The translations under genes were made by a program, and so were the position numbers. Below, one piece after another: positions 9,917 through 20,499 of a DNA stretch of 64,000 nucleotides. This stretch comes from Epiperipatus broadwayi. Lineage: Eukaryota > Onychophora > Udeonychophora > Euonychophora > Peripatidae. Position 1 is the stretch's first letter, and every line of letters starts with the position of its first letter. Location of the stretch: the NCBI GenBank assembly GCA_028023455.1, contig JAQFVV010012396.1, forward strand, positions 9,586,085 through 9,650,084. The letters are read 5' to 3'. Below the pieces are notes generated by a model, which was not told where the DNA came from, made no database searches, and worked only from the letters and a program-made list of their open reading frames with translations.

Positions 9917-11392
9917 TTATAAAAAATTTAAAGATAAAATGTCTTTAATTTTTTGGGGGATGTATAAAGATTTAATATTTTTTAATAATGGAAGATCTAG
10001 CTGTTTTCTAACTGCAAAACAACATAAATGCTGTAATGAAAACAGTTGTCTAGAAAACATCATTATATTATCAAAAAATACTGCATTATCCTCTTTAATT
10101 TGAGGATTCAAATTATCAATATAATCTTCTAAAAAATATCTTTCATGAGACAAATTGACTCCAGCTACTATAAATAAGTTTACTATTTTAGCGTCTATAG
10201 TGTAAGGTCTTGAAGATTTCATTACAGACTTATCAACAGCTAGTTGCAGTGCTAGTTTAAATATATTTTCATTTGTGTGGTTATAAAAAGAACAGCCATT
10301 TTTTATAAGTGCTTTAACGACATCATCTTGATTACGCCGAACGGCAATTTCTAATGGATTTTTATTATCGCCGTTTATGATATCAACATCAAAGCCAAGA
10401 GAAGATAACAGATTCACAGCTTCATAATTGCCTGTTGCACAAGCTGTATGAAATGGCGTATTGCCAAACAAATTAATTGCATAAATATTAGCTCCATTGT
10501 CAATAAGTAATTTCAAAATTTCTAAATCAAAAACTTTGCAAGCTTGATGAAGAGCCGTGTTTCCTTCATCGTTGCACTTATTTACATCACAATGGAATTC
10601 CAAAAGTTTTACAACTATAGATGTATATCTATATGCGCTAGCATACACTATGGGTACAGAATGTTTGTGAGTGGTCATTAAGTTTGGATCTGCTCCATAA
10701 ATTAAGAGAAGTTCAACAGCTTCACAATTATTACTTTCAATGGCCCAATCCATTGGATAGGAACCATACTTTGAGACTTGGTGTGGATTGGATTTATATT
10801 TTAAAAGCATTTCAATGACATTTCTAGTTTCAAATGCACATGCATAAAAAAGTGGAGTGATGTTGTTGATCTCACCCAAATTAGGATTGCAACCAGCTTC
10901 TAATAGCAACTCTAATGCATCAGTATTTGTTTCTCTGCCTGGGTTTGTTAAAATATGATGTAGAGCTGTTTTCTTTTTACTATCTTGAGCATTAATATTA
11001 ACTCCAATTGAAATTAAATATTTCATTGCAACAATATTATAATGAAATGATGCTATTAAAAAAGGTGTGAATAAGTTCTTGTCTTGTGCATTAATGTTAG
11101 CACCATTTTCAACTAATAGATTAATTATAGGAACATTTTTATTCAAACAGGCTAAATGCAGTGGAGTAGAATTATTCTCATTTTTTTGATTAACATTGCT
11201 ACCAGCGCTGATAAGTGTTAAAACTATATTGTGGTGACTATTAACACAAGCAAGGTGAAGAGATGTATTCTTTTGTTCATCGGATTCATTAATATCATAT
11301 CCTTCTTTAACCAAATTATCTACAATATGATTCAAACCATGTTTAGCTGCATTCAATAACATTTCATCCAATGTATAAACCACAGGAAACAT
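9917..11392 (-). CDS. ankyrin repeat and SOCS box (ASB-type) protein, paralogue 1
   Basis: Predicted substrate-recognition subunit of an elongin B/C-cullin 5-RING ubiquitin ligase: the ankyrin stack binds the target, the SOCS box recruits the ligase. The 491 residues hold about 11 ankyrin repeats (residues about 8-375) with clear TPLHLAC-type helix starts (NTSLHLAC, STPLHLAC, FTPFLIAS, KTALHHIL, ITPLFYAC, SYPMDWAI, NTALHQAC, NTPFHTAC, NPLEIAV), a degenerate twelfth, then a SOCS box at 452-491. Its BC box SLQHLCCFAV fits SLxxxCxxxV, and LYIPQKIKDIL sits at the Cul5-box position (LPLP reduced to LYIP). The chosen ATG (MFPVVY) is in an exon that begins at about 11414 after a polypyrimidine-CAG acceptor. 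The frame stays open through that acceptor (HICRIFQ), so coding may begin in an unseen upstream exon. No stop or frameshift interrupts it. The ASB subfamily is not assigned. Confidence 0.93.
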   Translation of the reverse strand: MFPVVYTLDEMLLNAAKHGLNHIVDNLVKEGYDINESDEQKNTSLHLACVNSHHNIVLTLISAGSNVNQKNENNSTPLHLACLNKNVPIINLLVENGANINAQDKNLFTPFLIASFHYNIVAMKYLISIGVNINAQDSKKKTALHHILTNPGRETNTDALELLLEAGCNPNLGEINNITPLFYACAFETRNVIEMLLKYKSNPHQVSKYGSYPMDWAIESNNCEAVELLLIYGADPNLMTTHKHSVPIVYASAYRYTSIVVKLLEFHCDVNKCNDEGNTALHQACKVFDLEILKLLIDNGANIYAINLFGNTPFHTACATGNYEAVNLLSSLGFDVDIINGDNKNPLEIAVRRNQDDVVKALIKNGCSFYNHTNENIFKLALQLAVDKSVMKSSRPYTIDAKIVNLFIVAGVNLSHERYFLEDYIDNLNPQIKEDNAVFFDNIMMFSRQLFSLQHLCCFAVRKQLDLPLLKNIKSLYIPQKIKDILSLNFL

Positions 11393-11414
11393 TTGGAAAA
11401 TTCGACAGATGTGC

Positions 11415-11430
11415 CTGAAGAAGAAGAAGA
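11415..11430 (-). other. 3' splice site upstream of ASB gene 1
   Basis: Minus strand reads TTCTTCTTCTTCTTCAG followed by GCACATCTG: a clean pyrimidine tract and CAG, 22 bases before the ATG of the 491-residue frame. It implies at least one further 5' exon. Confidence 0.65.
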
Positions 11431-11929
11431 ATACTTTTAAGTTATTATCATTTTTTTAATAAGTCAATAAAAATAAATTCACTTAGTTACAAACTTAAAC
11501 AGATATATATTGAAAACAATTTATTTTAAAACATAAAAATAAAAAATGGGTAATAAAACTTCTGAACTATCTGCACAAAGAGCTATAATTATGAGAGTGG
11601 TTTAGCCTGTTGGTGTGTTTAGACTGAAAAATTAAAGATTCTTAATCAATTCCCAGCTGAAAATAAGTGACCAGAATCTTAATTTGGTCAATAAGTTGTT
11701 GCATATATTGGGGCTGAATAACCTCAGAACAAATGTCCTTTTATAAATAGGTAATGTTAGTGAGCAGAAACAAAAGCTAGAAAATATAATAAAATAAAAC
11801 AATAATGAATATAAGCTCAAATAAATGAATATAAAAAACATAGCAGTAGAGAAAGTATATAAAATAGAAAATTCCAATTATTATTTATTCAATATAGATG
11901 GCCATATAAGTAGTTTAGTGCAGTTGTAG

Positions 11930-12030
11930 AATGGTAGACCCTGAGCTTAAAATCTTCATATTATGCCCAGCTCTGTCAACTAACCAAATAAAGCTATTTG
12001 ATAATGATGATGATTATTATTAACAATTAT
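11930..12030 (+). repeat. SINE-like repeat with GAT-rich tail
   Basis: GTGCAGTTGTAGAATGGTAGACCC resembles a tRNA A-box region and GCCCAGCTCTGTC follows. The end is TTGATAATGATGATGATT. The tail resembles the 3' end of the RTE-like LINE at 31150-33990 (TTGATAATGGTTGATGATGATGATT). Confidence 0.45.
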
Positions 12031-12349
12031 AAATTGTTCTCAGTAACTTTTTCAGTAAAATTTCTTTGTTGTTTACTGTTCTGTACAATTCTTTATTGGG
12101 AATGATTTGCATTAGTTAATTCATAATAACTTTTTTATAGCTTACTCTTTAAAATTTCAAGATTCTTATTAGTGAATATTTTGAAATCTTCCATATTTCT
12201 CATACACATAATACATTAATAGGTAATGTAATGTCTTTGTTTTTCCAAATCCAGCCCATGGTTTATAGACATATTTTTGCTTTGATTATTTTTAGTTTTA
12301 TTTCACTTTTGGAAAACAAGTCGCTAAAAATATTATTTTCAAGATATAC

Positions 12350-14590
12350 AAAAGATTTACAATCAGAATAGCAAAATTAATAACTGAAATTAATGAAAGA
12401 TACCAAATGGAGTTATTTCAAACTTATATCCCAACCAATTATCATTCTGATGAGGAAGTTGAAAATTATTATATAGATGTAAAGAATGTTTAGAATAAGA
12501 CCAAACAGTATTTTTAATTTGTCTTGGAATATAAATGAGAGACATCATTTAAAAAAATCCTTATATTACGTTTTTTTAAATCCTAAACAGATATGCATAT
12601 GGCAACAGCTCCATGAATGATACAAGAGAGATTAATTATATTTGAAGCAACAAAAGTACTTATTTCAAGATTAAGGCAGTTAGTAGATTCAATACAAAAA
12701 TAATTATTATATGTAAAGTGTTAATATGTGTCAATGCAAAGATAAACAGATAAAAGCTATTGAGAAAGACAACATTAATAATATCTCTAACTTTTTAAAA
12801 TATTCCATTAAAATTAAACTAAATCTAGCAAATCACATTAAAATATTGGCACACTCTAATGGTGATTCAGATTTGAATAAGTTCAAAAATAAACTTATAT
12901 TCTGTTTGAAAAATGTTGTACAGAAAGCACCAACAATTTTTCTATTAGAATAAGATAATATGATTTATGAAAAAAAAAAAATTAATTTATTTAGAACAAT
13001 TAAATATCTAGAATTCTATAAAATGGTGTGAAATTAATTAATATAAGAAAGGCTCACTATGAAACAGCAAGGAAAATTATATATATACAAAAAACTCTCA
13101 AAAATATAAAACAACCTGATATTGAAATTTGTTTCAGCAATAATAAAAGATATTAACATTACTAAAAAAAAAAACATCATGACATATGTAAAAAAAAAGT
13201 TATACAAAGTACTATATAGTCATAAAAAACAAGAAAACAAAATAGGAGGAACTTATAAATAAACCTGTAAAGAATGGACAAACTCCAGAAAATAACATCA
13301 TGTTAAGAAGTTAGAAAAATTTATTAGCAGAACTTGGTATCAAATGTCTAAATAATAAAAATATATCAGGTGAATGGAAGAAAGCAGTAGTGATATATTA
13401 CAAAAATTGGATCAATATAAGTTTTAATAAATTTACAAAGATTATTATAATGCAACTAAATGTAACTTTGAACTCAAACCAATCAAAAAAAAAACTAGAT
13501 GGGTTTTAAAATGATTTTAGGACAGCAAATCACATTAAAGCTTTCAAATAAAATATAAAAGTAAAATAATGAGTATGGGTTTACATTTTACATTGGATTT
13601 ATAGATTATGCAATGACATTTGTTGTAATTATTTCTGTAATAATTAAAGGTTTGGAACATCAAAACATAAATCGATATTGTCTAAATATTAAGAATATTT
13701 GTCAAAATGCAATAGCAGTGATTAGATAGTATAATTACATTGGGAAGATTTATGACACATCTCCAAAACTTTTCATACCAACATTACAGAAAAAATTTTA
13801 TGGATTAAAATAGGAAATTAAAAAAGATAAAAAGAAGTGAGGTGGTAGTTTTCACAAATACATTCAGAGTTTTAATTTTTTTTTTTTTACAGAAGTTATC
13901 GACTTAAATTGAGAAAGCAAGGCTAAATGCCTAAAAACTAAAATAATATTCAATAATTTTTAAAAAAATAAGGAGAGAACAAAAATTGATAGTAATAAAT
14001 TAGAAAAAAATAATAATTATGAATGTCTTGCTCAGAGTATTAATACCAATGTAAACATAAAGAAGGAAATTAAGCTTAAAATTAAACTTGCCAGAATGAT
14101 TTTGGTAGAACAATTTTAAAAGGATATTTAAGATCTTATGTCCATGACAAAAAAAGTTCTTATTAAATGTTTTATCAGTGCTTATTTATAGATATATGTG
14201 TTGAACGTATAATAGAAAAGTATATACAGAGCATATCAAAGTATGAAAAAACATGTTGGAATTAATGAGAAATAATTGAAATATAATGTTTAGTAGAGAA
14301 AACAAACATGGATCATTGACATCACATCATTGAAAGACATATGAAGGTGAAATGTAAACAGACAAGACATGACATTAGAAAAGATGACAGTAGATGTGTA
14401 ATTAAAATCTTAAATTGGATTTTAAAAAACTAAATGATCTAGAAAAATACCATGTGTGAGATGAAAAAAGTTTGCTGGGATGATGTTGAGAAGATATGGA
14501 TTAGAAAAGCTGGATTAACTCAGAGAATTTAATTCTGCAGTGTATAGTTAATATTTGAAAATAATGATATGAACTTTTTATATTGTTTAC
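12350..14590 (+). mobile_element. RTE-like LINE relic (EN + RT), heavily decayed
   Basis: Colinear at the protein level with the fuller copy at 31150-33990, same strand. At 12400-12490 it reads RYQMELFQTYIPTNYHSDEEVENYYIDV, split here by nothing but followed by a stop. 12726-12953 matches the end of the endonuclease/linker (CVNAK-like start, SDLN near the end). 13560-13800 matches the RT palm (GFIDYAM in place of FVDYEK, then GLEHQNI, ICQNAIAVI, and the SPKTF region). 14190-14560 matches the C-terminal region and 3' UTR. Dozens of stops and frameshifts; no function remains. Confidence 0.75.
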
Positions 14591-14599
14591 TCCAATTTC

Positions 14600-15970
14600 A
14601 TCAATTTTATATTTTATCTTCATTTTTTTCTTTGTAGTAAAGCACAATTGATTTTTATTCATTTTTCTCATGTTTATATGTAATATATATATATCGTTGC
14701 TTTTCCATTTACCATTGCAATATTGATTTTAGAATGTCGTAATCTTCTGCAATGATTTCTTTAAATTATTTGTTATCATTCCATTCACTGGTGTTCCTTT
14801 GTAATTCATAATTCTTCCCAACAATGAGATATGCTTGGTGAGATTGGATCTCTTGTCTCATATTCTTTTCAAATTTCAAACCAGATTCTAATTCTTTCAT
14901 ACTTTTTTTAATTATCAAAATTATCATGTTTTTAAAAGATTAATTAGTTTAGTATCTATTTTATATTATTCTAGTACTACCAAAGTCAGCTTTTAGTCAA
15001 TGCTATCAAAATACTTCTGAAAGTTAAAAAAGCACAGGTTTGGATTTTTCCTATATATTGCTTTGACTTTCTCTGCAGTAATAATGCACAATGATAATAT
15101 CTGGTATGTGGTGCTGATTTTCTAAATCTAATTTTATTTGCATGCTAAGCAATCTTTTATTTGCATAATTAATATTACATTTAAGATGTTCATTAAGATT
15201 TTACTTAATTACTGTTAAGATTTTATAATTTTCACTTTCTATTTTGTTTCTCTTTTTGGATATTAGCATTAACAATGACTGTCCTGTTTTAAAGACTGTA
15301 ATTTCTTTTAATGCAACATTACATAGCCATATCCTTCTCATTCTTCTTAAATACTTACTGAATATGCAGAAATAATGATTATATATATATATACTGAAAT
15401 ATTTGTTTACTTCTTGACTATAAAATTATTTATAAATGGCAGGAGCAGAGTGAAATAAAAATAGGTATAAAATAATTACATCAGAATGACTTTTAAATAT
15501 ATTATTAAAGATTTGGAAAATTAGTTTTATAAATAGAAAATGCATATAACAAGTAAATTATGTGCATCCTATTAGGTAAAATAAATATTGATATATTATT
15601 TGTCTTAACTTATAAGAATTTATTTCATGCAATTAAAAAAAAATATTTTTTTTCAGGAATTCTATAAAGTTTCTGGATATATTATATGCAAATTAGACAT
15701 AAACATTGATCTAAAGAATTTAGATGTTATTAGGAAATCATAATATTTTCAATCAAAATGAAGTTAGGTTTTTCATAGGTATAATGAAATTCATTATAAA
15801 ATTCATGCCAAATGTGACTGAACTTTTCAGTCATATTAATCTTTAGCTAAGCTTAAATAGCAAATAACCATTACTGGCCAAAAATTGGTTGGCTATCTGG
15901 GTTATGCATATATATATAATTATTCAAAACAATACAATAATTAATACAGTAAAAAATTTAAAAACAAATA
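14600..15970. other. AT-rich spacer
   Basis: No gene, RNA or repeat recognised. Confidence 0.4.
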
Positions 15971-15979
15971 TATACCATA

Positions 15980-16110
15980 ATTTAGTAGAAGTGCTTTCAA
16001 CTATCTATGTAGTCATTATCAACTAGATTCAAATTGTATTACAAAAAAAACGTTACAAATGTATACCAAAAGAATTACGTCATACATCAATTTTCCCACA
16101 ATTCATTAAT
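15980..16110 (-). mobile_element. isolated PLE 3' tail, inverted relative to the adjacent PLE relic
   Basis: On the minus strand it contains GAATTGTGGGAAAATTGATG (equivalent to the end of the PLE endonuclease and start of the 3' UTR, compare 7580-7600), then a CTAG-TTGATAATGA block, GTTGAAAGCACTTCTACTAA and AT-rich end. It is the same tail as at 17000-17055 but in opposite orientation, head-to-head with the plus-strand relic that starts about 16140. Confidence 0.65.
15985..16030 (-). ncRNA. hammerhead-ribozyme-like motif, PLE tail copy B (decayed)
   Basis: Minus strand: CTAG, TTGATAATGA (core CTGANGA altered), GACTACATAGATAGT, TGAAAGCACTT then CTACTAAA. A 3-bp stem I (CTAG against CTA) and the GAAAG-CACTT block are visible; stem II is imperfect. 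Probably inactive. Confidence 0.35.
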
Positions 16111-16142
16111 TTTTATATTTTATTATAATTGGAATACAGACA

Positions 16143-17060
16143 TTGATTAATAATTTATATATATATAATGTAAAAAAAATATATATATTAAATGTAAAAT
16201 ATTTACAAATAATTAGAGATGCTACTGATTTAAATTATAAATTAATTTTTAAACCTATTGGAGAAAGGGGATATATTCATTTTAAATCATGTGTTCCAAT
16301 GATACATAAAATGGCAAGGCTGAAATCATTTATGCACCGCAATGATAAATTATGTAAATATAAGAATGATAAAATTTTAAATATTAAACTCTTTGCTAAT
16401 GAACTTTTAAAGGTTGGTTATGATAAAAACAATTTTGTGTACAGTAAATTCATTTAATAATAAAAAGAGGGTTTGCAATGTTACCTTAGATAATAAAAAA
16501 TGGATATCTATGCCATTGGTAAATAACATGCAATCTAAATTAATTTAATATATTTAAAGAAAAATATTTCATTTTGTGTTCATCCAAATGTTAATCGATT
16601 GATTAATAATTCTAAGAGTATACTTCCTAAATTGCAAAAAAGTAATATAATTTATCAGATTTTATGTGGATGTAAAAAATTATATATCTGTGAATCGAGA
16701 TGTTCTGTGGAAAAAAAGATTAAAAGAGCATCAATTATTACATAATCGGATTAAAAATAATGTAAATAGTCAATTTAATACAGCTTCAGTATTCTTTGAC
16801 TATGAGAAAACTTGTAATTATAGGTTTACATTTAATATTAATGAAATAAAAATATTAATGGAAAAAAGGAATCATAAAAAGAGAAAAATTAAAGAGGCAA
16901 TTTTAATAGATAAATATAAAGATAATGTTATTAATAGGAAATTTGCAAATACGGCCATACACAAATTATGGAAATTTATGTAACATTAAAATCAAAATTT
17001 GAAATTCAGTTAAAGCTGATGATGATTACTCCATAATTGAAAGTGCTACTAAAGAATTTG
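16143..17060 (+). mobile_element. Penelope-like element relic (RT thumb, GIY-YIG endonuclease, tail)
   Basis: 16143-16457 is an open stretch resembling the region after the PLE RT palm. A stop-rich segment with LDNKKWISMP follows, then VHPNVNRLINNSKSILPKL (about 16575-16640). The endonuclease comes next: NIIYQILCGCKKLYICESRC (16652-16711), i.e. the GIY-YIG-like pattern with its CxC cluster. After one base shift in an A run, RLKEHQLLHNR, VFFDYEKTC and EKRNHKKRKIKEAILI to about 16983 match the PLE endonuclease C-terminal half. The catalytic Gly of YIG is Cys here. Frameshifts and stops make it a relic. Confidence 0.8.
17015..17052 (+). ncRNA. hammerhead-ribozyme-like motif, PLE tail copy C
   Basis: AAAG, CTGATGA (17016-17022), T, GATTA-CTCCA-TAATT hairpin, GAAA (17039-17042), GTGCTA then CTAAAG. 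The conserved CUGANGA and GAAA boxes flank a hairpin as in hammerhead stem II, with one extra base after the first box. A short AG/CT stem III and an AG/CT stem I are possible. PLEs as a class are known to carry hammerhead motifs. Activity is doubtful in this copy. Confidence 0.5.
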
Positions 17061-17069
17061 AAATATATT

Positions 17070-18265
17070 TATTTTACCATTAAATTTTATATATATATAT
17101 GGATCAATTATCTATCAAAAATTAAGCTTTTGAAAATTACAGCCACCAGAAAATAATTTCAAATTTTATCTACATTTCAGCCCAGAAATGTGAATTTAGG
17201 AATAAAAAGTACTAATTTCACATCATAAGACTGTTACTAATATGGGTAAAGTGTAATTATTCCAAAATATCTGATTCCAGGGCTTTTTGGATATGTGAAT
17301 TTTTCAAATGTTAAAAATAAATCTTTTGTTTTCTTATTGCAAACCCAAGCTTTTCTACGATTACGAAAAAGAGATGGCTTATGACAATTAGGCTTATTAA
17401 TTTATAGATATTTAAAAAAAATTTTTTCCAGTTTTATTTAAAAATGTGCTACAACTAAATTATTTATTGTGAAAAATTAGTTCTCTTTGAAATTTTATTT
17501 GGATCATGTAAATAATAGATATGTGAAACTATATAAACAATTTTCATGCTTTTTCAATTCTATATACTTTTATATATTTATTAATTCATGTATGGATTTT
17601 AAATGTTTTTATTGATTTTAGAAAATCTGTTTGTTTGTTTGTTAACTTTTGATATTTTTCAAGTTAAAATGAAAGTTTAAAATTAAATTCAATAGAATTG
17701 CCTAAAAATTGATCTATAACTAAGTTATATCATACTAATCCATTTAAAACACTTATCTTTTTAGTATGCCAACTAGTTTGATAGATATGGAACAGAGATA
17801 GAAAAAATATGAAAAATATTCAATAATTTTTAACAATTATTCTTAGAATTTTCATTTGTTTTAAATAATTGTCACTAGAGGCCAGTTTAAAATTTTTTTT
17901 CTTTCAATTTAATAATATTTTTAAAACCATTTAAAACACTTAATATATATATATTATATTTAGAATGTGTACATAATTTTATAGGTATAATAAATCAGTA
18001 ATTAAGTTTTCTATTTAAAACTGTTTTTATTTATATTTTAAAACAATTGATTTTTTTAAAAAGTAAATTAGAAAAAGCACAATTATTTAAAACAATCGTG
18101 TGCAAAAAGTTAAAAAATATAGTGATTTTTTTTAGCATTTTTTTTAAAAAACTATTTTAAAAATAAAATAAATCTATCAATTTAAACAGTAATCTTAGTT
18201 AATGATTTATTATACATATATAATTATGTACACATACATATTTTTTGTATATAAATCATTAGATA
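17070..18265. other. AT-rich spacer
   Basis: No gene recognised; homopolymer-rich. Confidence 0.4.
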
Positions 18266-18269
18266 TTTT

Positions 18270-18325
18270 TTATGTCTAGAAATTAATTAGATCAATCCCT
18301 ATTTTTTATAACAAATTCTAGTAAT
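18270..18325 (+). repeat. partial extra copy of the 18.5 kb hairpin arm
   Basis: CTAGAAATTAATTAGATCAATCCCTATTTTTTATAA (here split) parallels the inner arm and loop of the neighbouring hairpin, CAGAAATTAATTAAGTCAATTCTTATTTTTTATAA. Same orientation as its left arm. Confidence 0.55.
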
Positions 18326-18433
18326 ATAAATATATATCAATTATAAGTGTCCAGCAAAGTATAATATAATTTTATATTTTCATATACTATGCCAATACTA
18401 AAAACTTAAAAATAATAGATATAATTTTTTTAT

Positions 18434-18712
18434 ATATTAAATGCTTTTATTGATTAAAAAGAATTAAAAGAATTGTTTCTTGAACCACAATTGGAGTTTT
18501 AAGATTTAACTTGAAATAAAAGCATGGGGGAGGGGTCAGAAATTAATTAAGTCAATTCTTATTTTTTATAATAAGGGATTGATTTAATTAATTTCTGGAC
18601 TCCCCTCCCCATGCTTTTATTTTAAGTTAAATCTAAAACTCCAATTGTGGTTAAAGAAAATTATTTTATTTCTTTTCAGTGCACAGTTAATAAAAGCATT
18701 TAATACAAATTT
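18434..18712. repeat. large hairpin (fold-back repeat)
   Basis: Left arm 18475-18559 and right arm 18574-18660 are inverse copies: both contain ACCACAATTGGAGTTTTA, ATAAAAGCATGGGG and AGAAATTAATTAA. The loop is about 14 bases, TTATTTTTTATAAT-like. Pairing resumes outside: ATTAAATGCTTTTATTGA at 18437 and its inverse near 18690-18710. The arms are only slightly diverged. The GGGGAGGGG runs stand out in this AT-rich DNA. Flanking target-site repeats are not convincing. Confidence 0.85.
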
Positions 18713-18814
18713 TTTTTTAGCTCTATTATTTAATAAATAAATCATTTAATATAATTTTTAATATTACCCAACACAATTGATTATTTTTATTAATTACAAC
18801 AATTTGTACATTTC

Positions 18815-18925
18815 AGTGCAGTGGTATCATGATAAACCCATGAACTAAAGTTTCCTGTGTAAACACTTCATTTCTTATTTTGGTGCTTGAATGCCCCATA
18901 TATTCCTGGCACTACCTATTTGATT
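18815..18925 (+). repeat. SINE-like repeat, copy 1
   Basis: GTGCAGTGGTATCATGATAAACCCATGAACTAAAG ... TTATTTTGGTGCTTGAAT (split for length) parallels 30837-30955, which has GATAAACTCATGAACTAAA and CTCTGGTGCTTGAT. The start resembles a tRNA D-arm/A-box. No clear tail or flanking duplication. Confidence 0.45.
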
Positions 18926-18977
18926 ATTAATTGTTAAAAGCAGTATCTGATTTAATAAATAAAAACTAAAAGCCAAT

Positions 18978-20423
18978 TTATAGAAAGTTAAATGACAAAA
19001 TATCTTTAATTTTATTAGGAACTAACAATAAATTAATATACTTTAAAAACGGCTTTCTAACATGTTTTCTGATTTCAAAAGAACTCAAATGTTGTAAGGA
19101 AAGTATCTGCCTACATAACTTGAATAGATTATCAAAAAATATTTCATTATCTTCTATAATTTCAGGATTTAGAGCATATATATAATCTTCTATAAAACAT
19201 TTATTTTTTGAAACATTGAATCCAGCTTTTAGTAAAATATTTAAAATTCTGGTATTCATTGTATATGGTCTTGAAGATATAATAACAGATTTGGATACTG
19301 CCAATTCTAAAGCTAACATAAATATATTTTCTGAAACAGTATTTTGAAAACAGCAACCATTTTTCAAAAGTGTTAATATAATATCAGCTTGATCATACCG
19401 AATTGCAATTTCTAAAGGAGTAATACTATCACCATTTAAAATATTAACATCACAACCCAATGATACTAATAAATTTACTACTGCACAGTTTCCTGAAATG
19501 CAAGCTATGTGTAAGGGCAAATTTCCAAATATATTGTATATGTACATATCAGCCTTATGTTCAATAAGTAATTTTGTGACTTCCAAATCAAACACTTTAC
19601 ATGACTGGTGAAGAGCTGTATTCCCTTCATCATTGCATTTATTTATATCACAGTGATATTCCAAAAGCTTTTCAATAATTGGCTTATATCCACATAAAGT
19701 TGCATAAACAATAGGTACTGAATCTGGGTAAATTGTCATTATGTTAGGATCTGCTCCATACAATAATAAAACCTGAACAGCTTCAAAATTATTACTTTCA
19801 ATTGCCCAATCCATTGGATAAGAGCCACGTTTTGTAATGTGAGAGGGGTTGGCATTATATTTTAAAAGTAATTCAATTATAAATTCAGTTTCAAATGCAC
19901 ATGCATAAAAAAGAGGTGTGACATTACTAATATCACTTAAATTGGGATCACAACCAGCTTCCAACAATATTTCTATCATCTCATAATGTGCTTCGCCTAT
20001 TGAATTACATAGAGCATGATGTAATGCAGTTTTTTGTTTTAAATCTTGAATATTAACATCAGCACCAACAATGATTAAAAATTTAATGACAGCAATATTG
20101 TTGTATATTGAGGCTATAAGAAAAGGTGTGCACAAGTTATCATCCACAGCATTAACATTAGCTTCATTTTCTATTAATAAACTAACAATTCGAACATCGT
20201 CATGACAACAAGCTAAATGCAGAGGAGTAGCATTCCTGACATTTTTTATATTAACTTTGCAACCAGCATAAAGCAAGGTTTGAACTATATCATAATGGCC
20301 TTTGAGACAAGCTAGATGAAGCGGTGTGTTTTTGTCACAATCCTGCTCATTAATGTCACAATTTTCTTTAATTAGATTATTTACAGCATGAAGAATGTCA
20401 TATTCAGCAGCATGCAGTAACAT
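18978..20423 (-). CDS. ankyrin repeat and SOCS box (ASB-type) protein, paralogue 2
   Basis: Same predicted role as paralogue 1: ankyrin substrate receptor with a C-terminal SOCS box. Its 481 residues are colinear with the last 481 of paralogue 1 and well over half identical. About 11 ankyrin repeats (NTPLHLAC, ATPLHLAC, CTPFLIAS, KTALHHAL, VTPLFYAC, SYPMDWAI, VPIVYAT, NTALHQSC, NLPLHIAC, TPLEIAI) are followed by a SOCS box at 442-481. The BC box here reads SLQHLSSFEI: the conserved Cys at position 6 is Ser, so elongin C binding may be altered. LLVPNKIKDIL occupies the Cul5-box position. The start is the first ATG after a splice acceptor at about 20473. Unlike paralogue 1, an in-frame TAA lies four codons upstream of this ATG. 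The open frame and conserved repeats argue for a working gene. Confidence 0.92.
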   Translation of the reverse strand: MLLHAAEYDILHAVNNLIKENCDINEQDCDKNTPLHLACLKGHYDIVQTLLYAGCKVNIKNVRNATPLHLACCHDDVRIVSLLIENEANVNAVDDNLCTPFLIASIYNNIAVIKFLIIVGADVNIQDLKQKTALHHALCNSIGEAHYEMIEILLEAGCDPNLSDISNVTPLFYACAFETEFIIELLLKYNANPSHITKRGSYPMDWAIESNNFEAVQVLLLYGADPNIMTIYPDSVPIVYATLCGYKPIIEKLLEYHCDINKCNDEGNTALHQSCKVFDLEVTKLLIEHKADMYIYNIFGNLPLHIACISGNCAVVNLLVSLGCDVNILNGDSITPLEIAIRYDQADIILTLLKNGCCFQNTVSENIFMLALELAVSKSVIISSRPYTMNTRILNILLKAGFNVSKNKCFIEDYIYALNPEIIEDNEIFFDNLFKLCRQILSLQHLSSFEIRKHVRKPFLKYINLLLVPNKIKDILSFNFL

Positions 20424-20472
20424 TTCTTTTGAAAGTTATAGGAAAAGGAGCAATCTGATCTAAATGGTGACC

Positions 20473-20495
20473 CTGAATAAAAAAAAAAAAGAGAG
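20473..20495 (-). other. 3' splice site upstream of ASB gene 2
   Basis: Minus strand reads a CT run, a long T tract, ATTCAG, then GGTCACCATTTAG. Same position relative to the ankyrin frame as the acceptor of paralogue 1, supporting shared exon structure. Confidence 0.6.
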
Positions 20496-20499
20496 AGAG

